A stretch of DNA of 64,000 nucleotides from Psychroserpens luteus (GCF_015319355.1 NZ_JADILU010000003.1:558001-622000), one strand, 5' to 3'. Numbered from the stretch's first letter, positions 1 through 9,494 are shown. Numbers and translations are program-made. The notes: generated by a model not told the origin, from the sequence alone.

Positions 1-212
1 ATCTTAACGTTATAGGTATTGTTGTTGATTTTTACTTTAACTGATTTTGTATTGAAGTCTGAATTAGATATTTCAGCATTAAAAGAAATATTATCTTGTA
101 ATACGTGATACTTGTTGTCTGAAACTTTAATACTATTGAGTTGGGAACTTTCGGTTTCTGAAATATCAAAATCTAACGATGAATTGACATTTACTTTAAA
201 GGATTGACTCAT
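1..212 (-). CDS. Biotin carboxyl carrier subunit of an acyl-CoA carboxylase, N-terminal part (runs off left edge)
   Basis: A reverse-strand frame opens with ATG at 212-210 and stays open for 70 codons to the window edge, beginning MSQSFKVNVNSSLDF. The pattern (a beta-rich start, then SIKVSDNKYHVLQDN and a VKINNNTYNVK stretch) resembles the N-terminal part of the roughly 160-residue biotin carrier subunits found beside flavobacterial acetyl- or propionyl-CoA carboxylase genes. In that family biotin is attached to a lysine near the C-terminus, which lies outside the window and cannot be checked here. The family call rests on pattern memory of the N-terminus only. Confidence 0.55.
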   Translation of the reverse strand, partial: MSQSFKVNVNSSLDFDISETESSQLNSIKVSDNKYHVLQDNISFNAEISNSDFNTKSVKVKINNNTYNVK

Positions 213-293
213 TAAAAGATGTTTTAATTTGATGTAAAGATAATCAATTATAACGTTTTCGTAAATGAGATTTTCTATTAAATAGATTATAAA

Positions 294-983
294 TTATAAA
301 TCGTTTGCAGGATTAAAATGAGAATCCTCTTGATGTTTTTTAATGGCTTTATTAGATAATATAATGCCAAGAATTAATGATAAAAAGGCACCAACCCAAA
401 TACCTGGAATAAAATCTAAAAAGAGGAAGAAATCATAAAACCCATGAAATGTTACAGCAAGGAGTAAACCTATCAGGTTGAGTTTAAATCTATTTTTAGA
501 GAATTTAGCTTTACCCATAAAGTAACCCATTAAAATCCCAAAAGTGGCATGAGCAGGAACAGCAGTAAATGCTCTTAGGATTCCTGTGACGTAACCACCT
601 TCAATTACATAAAAGATGTTTTCTGTTGCAGCAAAACCCATGGAAACCATGACTGCATACATGATGCCATCAAAGGGTTCATCAAACGCTTTTTTAGGTT
701 GAACAAAATACCTAACAATAATGTACTTACTAAATTCTTCAGTCAATCCTACGACTAAAAAAGCTTTTATGAATAGTTGTGGTACGCTAAATTTGTCTTT
801 TAAAGGCAAGGCAATATCAAATCCAAAATAGATAATCGTTGTGACAATAATGCTTACGATTGCTCCTAAAAGAAAACTATAGAATAATAACCGCTTTGGC
901 TCTTTATCATATTTGTCTTTAAAATAAATGTAAAGTATAATGACAACAATTGGAGCAAAAGCAAGTAGGAGTAAGTAGATCAT
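294..983 (-). CDS. PrsW-family intramembrane glutamic protease
   Basis: The 229-residue protein is almost wholly hydrophobic, with about seven to eight predicted membrane segments. It carries the conserved PrsW signatures: an EEFSK (EExxK) motif near residue 83, GFAATENIFY near 117, and the histidine motifs PAHATFG near 144 and TFHGFYDF near 180. In Bacillus, PrsW cleaves an anti-sigma factor in the membrane; the target here is unknown, and no anti-sigma gene adjoins it. It lies 19 bp downstream of the NUDIX gene on the same strand, so the two may be cotranscribed. The family assignment is firm and the substrate is not. Confidence 0.85.
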   Translation of the reverse strand: MIYLLLLAFAPIVVIILYIYFKDKYDKEPKRLLFYSFLLGAIVSIIVTTIIYFGFDIALPLKDKFSVPQLFIKAFLVVGLTEEFSKYIIVRYFVQPKKAFDEPFDGIMYAVMVSMGFAATENIFYVIEGGYVTGILRAFTAVPAHATFGILMGYFMGKAKFSKNRFKLNLIGLLLAVTFHGFYDFFLFLDFIPGIWVGAFLSLILGIILSNKAIKKHQEDSHFNPANDL

Positions 984-1002
984 AAACGAAATGTAGTAAA
1001 AT

Positions 1003-1554
1003 TTAAGTTATTTCGTTTAAAATAGCTTCAAACACTTGTTCGTAATATGCTTTGTTAGATGAAACCAAATGATTGTTATCACCAATATTATCAAGAATGT
1101 CATGAAACTCTAATGCAGAGACGTATTTTAAAGCTTCTACTTCTTCTTTTTGCGGAACTAAATTTTCTATCCATAAAACAGTTTCAACAATATAAGTGTG
1201 ATGAAACTCATTATCGATAATTCCGTTGGGATATGAATTAATGCACTCAAATACACCTATTTTAATTAATTCTTCTTCGGAAATATCAACTCCTATTTCC
1301 TCTTTAGCTTCTCTAATAGCAGCTTGCTCAGCAGTTTCTCCAGCTTCAATATGACCAGCAACGGAAACATCCCAAAGCAACGGACAAATAATTTTTGAAG
1401 CTGCGCGTTGTTGGAGTAAGATTTCACCTTCCGAAGTAAAAAACCAAACATGTGCTGTGTTGTGTAAATGCCCTTTTGCATGGATTTCAGATTTAGGTAC
1501 TGAAACTCCAGTTGGGTTGCTATTTTTATCTACGATGTCTATATATTCTTCCAA
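1003..1554 (-). CDS. NUDIX hydrolase (YfcD / IPP isomerase-like)
   Basis: The 183-residue protein has a complete Nudix box, G-x5-E-x7-REAKEEIGV, beginning at GHIEAGE near residue 67. The N-terminus (EYIDIVDKNSNPTG) and the HNTAHVWFF segment match the YfcD-like branch related to isopentenyl-diphosphate isomerase. Such enzymes hydrolyse nucleoside-diphosphate-linked compounds using divalent metal bound by the box glutamates. The substrate cannot be inferred from sequence. It ends 19 bp before the PrsW gene and starts 6 bp after the stop of the aminotransferase, which suggests one reverse-strand operon. Confidence 0.88.
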   Translation of the reverse strand: MEEYIDIVDKNSNPTGVSVPKSEIHAKGHLHNTAHVWFFTSEGEILLQQRAASKIICPLLWDVSVAGHIEAGETAEQAAIREAKEEIGVDISEEELIKIGVFECINSYPNGIIDNEFHHTYIVETVLWIENLVPQKEEVEALKYVSALEFHDILDNIGDNNHLVSSNKAYYEQVFEAILNEIT

Positions 1555-1560
1555 TACTTT

Positions 1561-2718
1561 TTATATTACTGATTTGATACAATTAACTAATTTTTCAAAA
1601 TCCTTTTTAGTATTAAACAGGTGGCAAGAAATACGAATAAATTGACCTCTAAACGACACAAATATTTGCTGTTTTTGTAATGCAATTTTTAATTTCTCAA
1701 TGTTTAAACCTTCAGGGAGTTTTATGCCAAATAAATGATGAGTTCTATAATTTGGATGCTCAATTTGGCAACCTAAATCAATGAGCTGTCTTGAAGCTTC
1801 AGTTGAAATTGATTTACAATACTCTTGTATGGCTTTTGGTGTCCATTCAATGATTTGCTTGAGCGCTTCAATTTGCATTTTCACGTAAATGAAGTTTCCG
1901 CTTTCTCCTACAGAGTAGCGATTTGCTAAGGGCTTATATTTTGGTTGGTATTTTGTTAAAGTAGAAAAATTCTCACTATTTAAACGGTTAGACCAATTTT
2001 CTTCTAAAGGTTTTCCGTTATCAAAATGTTCACCAAAATAAGCATAAGCGGAACCGTAAGGACCAAATAACCATTTATATCCAGCGCATATTAAGGCGTC
2101 TGGTTGTATTTCTTCAACAGAAAAAGGTAAAGCACCAACACTCTGGCTTCCATCTATAATTAATAAAGCATTATGTTGTTTTGTCTTTTTGCTAATAGAT
2201 TTTAAATCAAATAAGTTACCGTTAGACCAATGTATATGTCCCATGGCCACAACAGCGGTTTTATCTGTAATAGCTTTTAAGATAGCATCATCCCATTGTT
2301 CACCATTTAATGGGCTGATGGTTTTAATTGTTGCATTGTATTGGTCTGCTAAATTTTTCCAAGAATAATAATTGCTAGGAAATTGTTTATCAATTACCAA
2401 AATCTCATCACCTGCAAGGAGTGTGATGTTTTTGGCGACGGTAGCTATTCCGTAGGAAACCGATGGAATGGTTGCAATTCTATTGTGGTCATCAACATCA
2501 ATTAATTTTGCAAATAGCTTTTTAAGCTCTACAACAGGTTCGAAATAATCTGAACCCACTATAGTATATGGTCTAGACTTCTGTTTTAAACCTTCTAGTC
2601 CTGCTTCATAAATAGCTTTAAAAGCTGGTGATTGCGCAGCAATATTTAGATAAGTAATATCATCAGGAATATCGAAGAGTTCTTTTTGATTTTTTAGAAG
2701 CATAACAGTTTGTATCAT
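1561..2718 (-). CDS. Class V aminotransferase-fold PLP enzyme
   Basis: The 385-residue protein has the fold-type I layout of class V aminotransferases and cysteine desulfurases. The cofactor aspartate lies in LLIIDGSQSVGALPF and the PLP lysine in CAGYKWLFGPYG. The C-terminal domain ends with FRGQFIRISCHLFN. It lacks the cysteine-containing loop of NifS/IscS-type desulfurases, so it is more likely an aminotransferase, lyase or kynureninase-like enzyme of unknown substrate. An ATG seven codons in (MLLKNQKELFDIP) is an alternative start. It heads the reverse-strand group with the NUDIX and PrsW genes. Confidence 0.82.
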   Translation of the reverse strand: MIQTVMLLKNQKELFDIPDDITYLNIAAQSPAFKAIYEAGLEGLKQKSRPYTIVGSDYFEPVVELKKLFAKLIDVDDHNRIATIPSVSYGIATVAKNITLLAGDEILVIDKQFPSNYYSWKNLADQYNATIKTISPLNGEQWDDAILKAITDKTAVVAMGHIHWSNGNLFDLKSISKKTKQHNALLIIDGSQSVGALPFSVEEIQPDALICAGYKWLFGPYGSAYAYFGEHFDNGKPLEENWSNRLNSENFSTLTKYQPKYKPLANRYSVGESGNFIYVKMQIEALKQIIEWTPKAIQEYCKSISTEASRQLIDLGCQIEHPNYRTHHLFGIKLPEGLNIEKLKIALQKQQIFVSFRGQFIRISCHLFNTKKDFEKLVNCIKSVI

Positions 2719-2775
2719 TGATTGTATAAATCTACTAAAGTTATTTTAAAATAATGCTCGAAGACAAGTAATAAA

Positions 2776-2799
2776 AAAAGCCTCTAAGTAGAGGCTTTT
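2776..2799 (-). terminator. Intrinsic terminator after the M42 peptidase gene
   Basis: Perfect 10-bp arms AAAAGCCTCT and AGAGGCTTTT around an AAGT loop. On the reverse strand the hairpin is followed by a long T run. It lies 28 bp beyond the stop codon of the gene at 2827. Confidence 0.9.
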
Positions 2800-2826
2800 A
2801 ATTTATTTATAAGAATACAAAGCTAA

Positions 2827-3915
2827 TTATTTAAAGTAAGAAAACGTTTCTCCGTCTTCAATTTTAAGTAATGTTTCATAAATCATTTTAATCACGTTTT
2901 CTACATCATCACGATGCACCATTTCAACAGTAGTATGCATATAACGTAACGGTAATGAGATTAACGCAGAAGCAACTCCACCATTACTATAAGCAAAAGC
3001 ATCTGTATCTGTTCCTGTTGCTCTTGATAAAGCAGAACGTTGGAAAGGTATTTTCTTTTCTGTTGCAGTATCTGTAATTAAGTCACGTAATTTTTGCTGC
3101 ACTGCAGGAGCATAGGCTATTACTGGACCTTTACCCATTTGTAAAGCACCTTGTTTTTTCTGGTCAATCATTGGTGTTGTTGTATCATGAGTCACATCTG
3201 TCACTATTGCTACATTAGGTTTGATAGTTTGTGTAATCATCTCAGCACCTCGTAGACCAATTTCTTCTTGTACAGAGTTTGTAATGTATAAACCAAATGG
3301 CAATGTTTTTTTGTTTTCTTTAAGCAAACGAGCGACTTCAGCAATCATAAATCCACCCATTCTATTATCTAAAGCACGACATACAAACTTGTCTTTGTTT
3401 AAAATATGGAATGTATCTGGATAAGTAATAACACAACCAACGTGAACGCCTAGTTTTTCAACTTCGTCTTTTGTTTCGCAACCACAATCAATAAAGATGT
3501 TGTCTGGTTTTGGAGCTTCTTCTTTTGCTTTACTTCTAGTATGTATTGCTGGCCAACCAAAAACACCTTTTACAATTCCGTTTTTAGTATGGATATTTAC
3601 AATTTTACTAGGTGCAATTTGGTGGTCACTTCCACCATTTCTAATGACGTATATTAATCCATTATCTGAAATATAATTCACATACCAAGAAATCTCATCT
3701 GCATGACCTTCTATAACTACCTTATATTTTGCCTTTGGGTTGATGACACCAACAGCGGTTCCGTAGGTATCTGTAATAAATTCATCAACATAAGGTTTAA
3801 GATAGTCCATCCATATTTTTTGTCCTTCCCACTCATAACCAGTAGGAGCAGCATTGTTTAAATATTTTTCAAGGAAATCAAGTGATTTTTTATTCAATAT
3901 ACTTTTTGAAGCCAT
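2827..3915 (-). CDS. M42 family metallopeptidase (glutamyl aminopeptidase / endoglucanase-like)
   Basis: At 362 residues this has the usual length of M42 dinuclear aminopeptidases. The metal-site signatures are in order: EGHADEISW (His and Asp ligands), CRALDNRMGG (bridging Asp), VQEEIGLRGA (catalytic and ligand Glu), and VTDVTHDTTTP. A late histidine sits in LRYMHTTVEMV. M42 enzymes are cytoplasmic, tetrahedral peptidases that trim short peptides; there is no signal peptide here. It is transcribed alone and is followed by a strong terminator at 2776. Confidence 0.92.
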   Translation of the reverse strand: MASKSILNKKSLDFLEKYLNNAAPTGYEWEGQKIWMDYLKPYVDEFITDTYGTAVGVINPKAKYKVVIEGHADEISWYVNYISDNGLIYVIRNGGSDHQIAPSKIVNIHTKNGIVKGVFGWPAIHTRSKAKEEAPKPDNIFIDCGCETKDEVEKLGVHVGCVITYPDTFHILNKDKFVCRALDNRMGGFMIAEVARLLKENKKTLPFGLYITNSVQEEIGLRGAEMITQTIKPNVAIVTDVTHDTTTPMIDQKKQGALQMGKGPVIAYAPAVQQKLRDLITDTATEKKIPFQRSALSRATGTDTDAFAYSNGGVASALISLPLRYMHTTVEMVHRDDVENVIKMIYETLLKIEDGETFSYFK

Positions 3916-4054
3916 AAGATTTTTTTGTTAATGTATTTCTGTAAAAATAACGAGTATTATTCTCTTTTTAATGTCTTCGGAAAAGTTTTTTGTAACAATT
4001 TCTACTATTTTTACACTAATACCGCAATATCATAACTATCTAAACAATTTGACA

Positions 4055-4942
4055 ATGAAACTAATAATTAAAGATCTAACTAAAACATATAAAAATGGGG
4101 TAAAAGCCATAGATAATCTTAACCTAGAAATCGGAACAGGAATGTTCGGACTACTAGGTCCAAATGGAGCAGGGAAATCATCGTTAATGCGAACTATTGC
4201 TACGTTGCAGAGTCCAGATTCTGGTTCTATTATGTTTGGAGATATCAATGTTTTGGAAGATAAAATGTCACTTAGAAAAGTATTAGGATATTTACCACAA
4301 TCTTTTGGAGTCTATCCAAAAATGTCTGCGGAAGCTTTATTAGATTACTTCGCAACCTTAAAAGGTGTGAGTTCAAAAACCGATAGACAAGCTTTAGTTA
4401 AAGAAGTTTTAGAAATTACGAATTTATATGATGTTCGTAAAAAACATGTTGCAGGTTATTCTGGTGGTATGAAACAGCGTTTTGGTATTGCACAATTATT
4501 ATTAAACAATCCAAAATTAATTATTGTTGATGAACCAACAGCAGGATTAGATCCAGCAGAGAGACATCGTTTTTTAAACGTGCTTAGAGAAGTTGGAACG
4601 AACTGTACTGTAATATTTTCAACACATATTGTAGAAGATGTAAAAGAACTTTGTAATGATATGGCAATTTTAAATGGAGGTCGTATTTTAAAACAAACAA
4701 CGCCATCTAATGCTAGAAAAGAATTGATTGGTAAGATTTGGACTAAAATTGTTGAGCGAGACGATTTAGAACAAAATGAAGCTAAATATAATGTGTTATC
4801 ATCTAATTATAACGAAGATAATACGCTTAATATAAGAGTCTTTGCAGATGCTCAACCAGATGCAGACTTTATAAATTCAGAACCACAATTAGACGATGTG
4901 TACTTTATTGCTTTAAAACAAGACGAACCTGTTTTAAGCTAA
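4055..4942 (+). CDS. ABC transporter ATP-binding protein
   Basis: The 295-residue ATPase has all nucleotide-binding motifs: Walker A GPNGAGKSS, a Q-loop in YLPQSFG, the signature YSGGMKQRF, Walker B LIIVDEPTAGLDP, and the switch histidine in FSTHIVEDV. The start at 4055 (MKLIIKDLTKTY) is chosen because family homology begins there; an in-frame ATG at 3971 would add 28 residues unlike the family. The gene for the permease-peptidase fusion follows after 31 bp. The pair should form one exporter or envelope machine, with this protein as its cytoplasmic motor. Confidence 0.92.
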   Translation: MKLIIKDLTKTYKNGVKAIDNLNLEIGTGMFGLLGPNGAGKSSLMRTIATLQSPDSGSIMFGDINVLEDKMSLRKVLGYLPQSFGVYPKMSAEALLDYFATLKGVSSKTDRQALVKEVLEITNLYDVRKKHVAGYSGGMKQRFGIAQLLLNNPKLIIVDEPTAGLDPAERHRFLNVLREVGTNCTVIFSTHIVEDVKELCNDMAILNGGRILKQTTPSNARKELIGKIWTKIVERDDLEQNEAKYNVLSSNYNEDNTLNIRVFADAQPDADFINSEPQLDDVYFIALKQDEPVLS

Positions 4943-4973
4943 TTTTTATTTATAATTTTTAAAAAAGTACACT

Positions 4974-7900
4974 ATGTTTTCTACTATATTTTTACATGAA
5001 ATAAAATATTGGCTTAAAAAGCCAGCATTTTATATTTATATGGCAATTTTCTTTGTCTTAGCATTATTTTTATCTGCCACAACAGCAGGAATATTTGATG
5101 GTATTACAGCAACAACTGGCTCTTCAAGAGTTGTAAATTCGCCAATTGGCGTTTCAAATTTATTTAATGGATTAACCATCTTTATTTTCTTTTTATTCCC
5201 CTCTATTATAGGAGTTTCGGTTTACAGAGATTATAAAAGTGAAATGCATACCATTTTGTATTCCTATCCTTTTTCTAAAGGAAATTACCTGTTTGCAAAG
5301 TTTTTTAGTTCAATCTTGATTGTAACTTGCATTGTCTTTATCATAGGTATTGGTATGTTTATTGGATTTAGATTACCTGGAACCAATTCTGAATTGGTAA
5401 CAGCTTTTGATATTAAATCTTATTTCAATGCCTATTGGATATTCATATTACCTAATATTTTACTCTTTGGAGCTATTGTATTTGCAGTAGTGACGTTTAC
5501 AAGAAACATAGCAGCTGGTTTTATAACCGTTATTTTGTTATTGTTTGTTCAAGGTGTGACAGAAAGTTTATTATCTGATCCAGATAGTAGATATCTCGCA
5601 GGTTTACTAGATCCTTTTGGATCAGCTGCTTCTAGTTATTATACACGTTATTGGACGGTTTCTGAGCAAAATGAAATGCATATTCCAATTAAAGAATTGA
5701 TTCTTTATAATCGTTTACTATGGTTAGGTGTTGCGAGTGTAATTTTTGGTCTGGTGTACAAATTCTTTCAGTTTAGTCAAAATGCGGTTTCGTTTTCATT
5801 ATTTAAAAAATCAAAAGGAGAACGTGCAACAAAACGTAATTTTGGTGGAATTACACGTATTAATCTTCCGAAGGTAAAATTTGATTATTCTATTCTTCAG
5901 AATTTAAAAACCACATGGAAATTATCTAACGTAGACTTCAAATACATAGTTAAAAGTTGGCCTTTTATATCTATTGTATTGGTTGGTTTAATCATTGTAT
6001 TGATTGCACTAGCAGATGTTGGTAATCCTTATTCAACACCAACATATCCAAAAACTTGGCGCATGCTTAGAGGAGGAGGAGCATTTGTAATTGCGATAAA
6101 TATTTGTACATTTTTATATGCAGGAATGTTGGTAAATAGAAGTAAAACAGCAAGAATAAATTTTTTGATTGATGTTACTCCAATACCTAATTGGTCATTG
6201 TTTCTGTCAAAATTTATTGCAATTGTAAAAATGCAAATACTTTTGTTAGCTGTGATTATGGTTGCAGGTATATTATTCCAGATTTATAGCGGATATTATG
6301 ACTTAGAGATTGGATTATATATCAAAGAATTGTTTGGTTTAAAACTGATTAATTATGTGATTTGGGCATTTTTAGCTTTATCGATTCAAACTTTAATTAG
6401 AAACCCATACTTAGGATTATTTGTATTGATTGTATTGTCAATAGGAATTCCGTTATTATCTCTTGCTGGTGTTGAGCAATCTATATTTAAATATAATGAA
6501 GGTCCTGGTTTTGGATATAATGATATGAATGGCTATGGAGATTCTCTTGGTCGTTATCTATTGTACAAAAGCTATTGGGTTTTAGCAGGATTGATGTTAT
6601 TGATAGTCACAGCTTTATTTTGGGTTCGTGGTTTGCCACATTCATTTAAAGAGCGTTTGTCTATTGCTAAGTCGAGGTTTACAACACCTATAGCAATTGC
6701 ATTGCTTGTCTTAATGGTTGGTTTTGTTACTTTAGGTTATAGTATTTTTAAGGAGACTAATATTGATGACGTTCGTTACTCTTCTAAAGAGCGCGAGCAA
6801 TTAAGAGTAGATTGGGAGAAAACTTATAAAAAGTTTGAAAGTTATGCTCAGCCAAGAGTTGTTGCTGTAAATACAGATGTTAATATTTTTCCGAAGAAAA
6901 GAAACTTTGAAGCATCTGGAGACTATGTATTGGTTAATAAAACCAATGAAACTATCGATAGCATTTTTATTAATCATAACGACTACCCAAGTACATTTGA
7001 GTTTGATCGTGAAAACGTATTGGTAAAAGAGGATACTGTTTATAATTTTGATATTTATCAATTAAAACGTCCAATGACTCCTGGAGACACAATGACACTT
7101 CATTTTACGGTTAAAAATGAGCCTAATACGTTGATTAATAATAATTCTCCTGTAGTGTTTAATGGGACTTTTATTAATAATAAAGCGTTATTTCCAACTT
7201 TAGGATATTCTGGAGGTAATGAGCTTACAGATGATAAAACGAGAAAGAAATACGATTTACCACCAAATAAATTGAGACCACTTCCAAGTGATTCTACAGC
7301 TTTGGGTAACACATACATTGCAAATGATAGTGATTGGATCGATTTTGAAACCACGGTAAGTACAAGTGAAGACCAAATAGCAATTGCTCCTGGTTATTTG
7401 CAGAAAGAATGGACAGAAGACGGTCGTCGTTATTTCCATTATAAAATGGATAGTAAAATCTTAAATTTCTATGCATACAACTCGGCAGAATACGAAGTAA
7501 AACGCGATAAATGGAAAGATGTTGATCTAGAAATTTACTATCACAAAGGGCATGAATACAATTTAGAACGTATGATGCGAGGAATGAAAGCATCGCTTGA
7601 GTATAATTCAGAGAATTTCAGTCCGTATCAACATAGACAATTACGTATTGTAGAATTCCCAAGTGGCGGATTTGCGCAGTCGTTTCCAAACACGATCCCA
7701 TTTGGAGGAGATACTGGTTTTATTGCAGATGTTGATGATAGTGAAGAAGGCGGAATTGATTACACCTACGCAATTACAGTTCATGAAGTCGCACACCAAT
7801 GGTGGGCACATCAAGTGATTGGAGCAGATGTTCTTGGAGCGACAATGTTATCAGAAAGTTTATCGGAATATGTCGCACTTAAAGTTCTGGAAAAAGAGCT

Positions 7901-8624
7901 AGGGAAACCTCAAATGCGTAAATTTTTAAAGAAAGCTTTAGATGGTTATTTAACGCAACGTACGTTTGAATCTAAACGTGAGAAACCTTTAATGTATAAT
8001 GATGGGCAAGGTTACATTCGCTATGAAAAAGGATCATTAGTATTTTATGCTATGAGTGATTATATAGGTGAAAAAGTCTTAAATGACGCGCTTAAAACCT
8101 ATGTTGAGAAAGTGAAATTTCAAGAAGCACCTTATACCACATCAATTGATATGGTTAATCATATTAAAGCAGTGACACCAGATAGTTTACAATATGTTAT
8201 CAAAGATATGTTTGAAACGATTACACTTTATGACAACCGTATTTTAGATGTTACTTCTACGGAAATGGATAACGGAAAGTATAAAGTTGATATAGAATTT
8301 AACGTTAGTAAATATAGAAACGATGAAAAAGGAAAACGTTATTATTCTGAACCAGGTCGTGATTCTATTACGTATTTAGCAGAAGGTAAGAAAAAGCCTA
8401 TAGTGTCTGTTAAGTTAGAAGATTATGTAGACATCGGAATTTTTACTGAAGATGAAATCGACGGAAAAAAGAAAGAACGAGTTTTATATTTGAAGAAACA
8501 TAAAATAACGCAAATCAATAACAAAATTTCAATTATTGTTGATGAGAAACCTACAGAAGTAGGAGTAGACCCTTTCAATATTTTGATAGATACACAATCT
8601 AATGATAATAGGCAGAAGTTGTAG
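4974..8624 (+). CDS. ABC-2 type permease fused to an M1 family aminopeptidase
   Basis: The 1216-residue protein has two parts. Residues 1 to about 600 are rich in membrane segments in two blocks, as in ABC-2 permeases. Residues from about 640 to the end form a soluble M1-like metallopeptidase. The zinc motif HEVAH lies at 937-941, and the third ligand is probably Glu961 in MLSESLSEY, which leaves 19 rather than the textbook 18 residues between. A GGFAQSFPNTIPF segment stands where M1 enzymes have GAMEN-like contacts. This fused architecture is known in Bacteroidota; its substrate is not. The adjacent ATPase at 4055 is the likely motor, and the peptidase is predicted to face the periplasm. Confidence 0.9.
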   Translation: MFSTIFLHEIKYWLKKPAFYIYMAIFFVLALFLSATTAGIFDGITATTGSSRVVNSPIGVSNLFNGLTIFIFFLFPSIIGVSVYRDYKSEMHTILYSYPFSKGNYLFAKFFSSILIVTCIVFIIGIGMFIGFRLPGTNSELVTAFDIKSYFNAYWIFILPNILLFGAIVFAVVTFTRNIAAGFITVILLLFVQGVTESLLSDPDSRYLAGLLDPFGSAASSYYTRYWTVSEQNEMHIPIKELILYNRLLWLGVASVIFGLVYKFFQFSQNAVSFSLFKKSKGERATKRNFGGITRINLPKVKFDYSILQNLKTTWKLSNVDFKYIVKSWPFISIVLVGLIIVLIALADVGNPYSTPTYPKTWRMLRGGGAFVIAINICTFLYAGMLVNRSKTARINFLIDVTPIPNWSLFLSKFIAIVKMQILLLAVIMVAGILFQIYSGYYDLEIGLYIKELFGLKLINYVIWAFLALSIQTLIRNPYLGLFVLIVLSIGIPLLSLAGVEQSIFKYNEGPGFGYNDMNGYGDSLGRYLLYKSYWVLAGLMLLIVTALFWVRGLPHSFKERLSIAKSRFTTPIAIALLVLMVGFVTLGYSIFKETNIDDVRYSSKEREQLRVDWEKTYKKFESYAQPRVVAVNTDVNIFPKKRNFEASGDYVLVNKTNETIDSIFINHNDYPSTFEFDRENVLVKEDTVYNFDIYQLKRPMTPGDTMTLHFTVKNEPNTLINNNSPVVFNGTFINNKALFPTLGYSGGNELTDDKTRKKYDLPPNKLRPLPSDSTALGNTYIANDSDWIDFETTVSTSEDQIAIAPGYLQKEWTEDGRRYFHYKMDSKILNFYAYNSAEYEVKRDKWKDVDLEIYYHKGHEYNLERMMRGMKASLEYNSENFSPYQHRQLRIVEFPSGGFAQSFPNTIPFGGDTGFIADVDDSEEGGIDYTYAITVHEVAHQWWAHQVIGADVLGATMLSESLSEYVALKVLEKELGKPQMRKFLKKALDGYLTQRTFESKREKPLMYNDGQGYIRYEKGSLVFYAMSDYIGEKVLNDALKTYVEKVKFQEAPYTTSIDMVNHIKAVTPDSLQYVIKDMFETITLYDNRILDVTSTEMDNGKYKVDIEFNVSKYRNDEKGKRYYSEPGRDSITYLAEGKKKPIVSVKLEDYVDIGIFTEDEIDGKKKERVLYLKKHKITQINNKISIIVDEKPTEVGVDPFNILIDTQSNDNRQKL

Positions 8625-8775
8625 TTTTTGATGTGAAGTTGTACTTCCTCGGAATTCTTTGTCTCGCAAAGTTGCAGAGGCACAAAGCTTACTCAGATTT
8701 GAAAAGCTAACGTGAAAAATGTTTTGATGACTAATTTTTTCTTCGGAAAATAAACGTTGCCAAGTTGCCACTTTT

Positions 8776-8794
8776 GGTGTTTTTTACCAACAGT
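8776..8794. repeat. Short direct repeat, left copy
   Basis: The sequence GGTGTTTTTTACCAACAGT occurs here and again, one T shorter, at 9477-9494. The two copies bracket the orphan membrane protein gene at 8860. The left copy also begins a hairpin, ACCAACAG (8786-8793) with CTGTTGGT (8803-8810). Confidence 0.6.
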
Positions 8795-8859
8795 TAATAT
8801 TGCTGTTGGTGATAAGACACTAATAAAAACCTCCAATAATTTGGATTATATAAGAATAG

Positions 8860-9459
8860 GTGATTTTAAAATTGAAAAAACATAAAAGGTTAATAGTTGG
8901 ATTAATAGTTACGACATTGTTGTGTTTAGCTTCTTTCAAATTAATGCCATTAGAGTCTAGGCTTTATTTGACAACAGATATTTATAGTTTACGTAATTCA
9001 TTACTTCCAGTTTCAATACTGCTATCAATTTTGATTTCTTTTCTAATATTATTTAGAAAAAGTGAATTTAATGGAGGTAAATGGTCTAAAAGTTTTTATG
9101 TTTTTTATATCCTTACGATGAGCTACTTAGTACATACTCTTACTTCAGACTTATGCATGACAATTGCTTTGAAAACAAATAGAATAACCACCAAAAGTGT
9201 TGGCAATGAAGCTTTTGTGCCGAGTACTATTACAACTACCAATAATAAAGGAGAACCAGACTCTAAACTATGGGTGGTTATGCATGATGAAATCTATGAA
9301 GTTCGAGGTAGAATTGCAGGTAAATTGTATGATAATGATGTGGACTCCATATTTATGGATTACGATGATTTCATGAAAATAAGTGAGAAAAAAGAATTTG
9401 AAATAACAATGCAAAATGGTTTATTCGGCATTCCTTTTAATCCTAAAATATTAGAATAA
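8860..9459 (+). CDS. Hypothetical membrane protein
   Basis: The 199-residue protein is not recognised. It starts with GTG (or TTG at 8872) and has three likely membrane segments: residues about 12-30, 46-66 and 80-100. A polar C-terminal half of about 90 residues ends IPFNPKILE. No catalytic motif is visible. It stands alone on the forward strand, bracketed by an 18-19 bp direct repeat (8776 and 9477), and is followed by a terminator at 9514. The flanking repeat and lack of functional neighbours would fit an acquired or duplicated piece, but no recombinase is present. Confidence 0.6.
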   Translation: MILKLKKHKRLIVGLIVTTLLCLASFKLMPLESRLYLTTDIYSLRNSLLPVSILLSILISFLILFRKSEFNGGKWSKSFYVFYILTMSYLVHTLTSDLCMTIALKTNRITTKSVGNEAFVPSTITTTNNKGEPDSKLWVVMHDEIYEVRGRIAGKLYDNDVDSIFMDYDDFMKISEKKEFEITMQNGLFGIPFNPKILE

Positions 9460-9476
9460 CCATCGTTACCAAAGTT

Positions 9477-9494
9477 GGTGTTTTTACCAACAGT
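9477..9494. repeat. Short direct repeat, right copy
   Basis: GGTGTTTTTACCAACAGT, matching 8776-8794 apart from one T. GTTGGT at 9474 and ACCAAC at 9486 could also pair. Confidence 0.55.

Noticed and set aside
3971-4054. A 28-residue N-terminal extension of the ABC ATPase
   Set aside because: It has no similarity to the family and the ATG at 4055 opens at the conserved first strand; the extension also overlaps a TTCCGAAG copy in the upstream region.
6801-7593. Several reverse-strand open frames of 60-100 codons inside the permease-peptidase gene
   Set aside because: They lie wholly within the coding sequence of a gene with clear domain motifs and show no family features; they are frame shadows.
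8641-8690. A CTTTG-rich stretch (CTTTGTGCCTCTGC and CTTTGCG on the reverse strand) that resembles short intergenic repeats seen in Bacteroidota
   Set aside because: Only one copy in the window and no clear unit boundaries, so a repeat element could not be supported.
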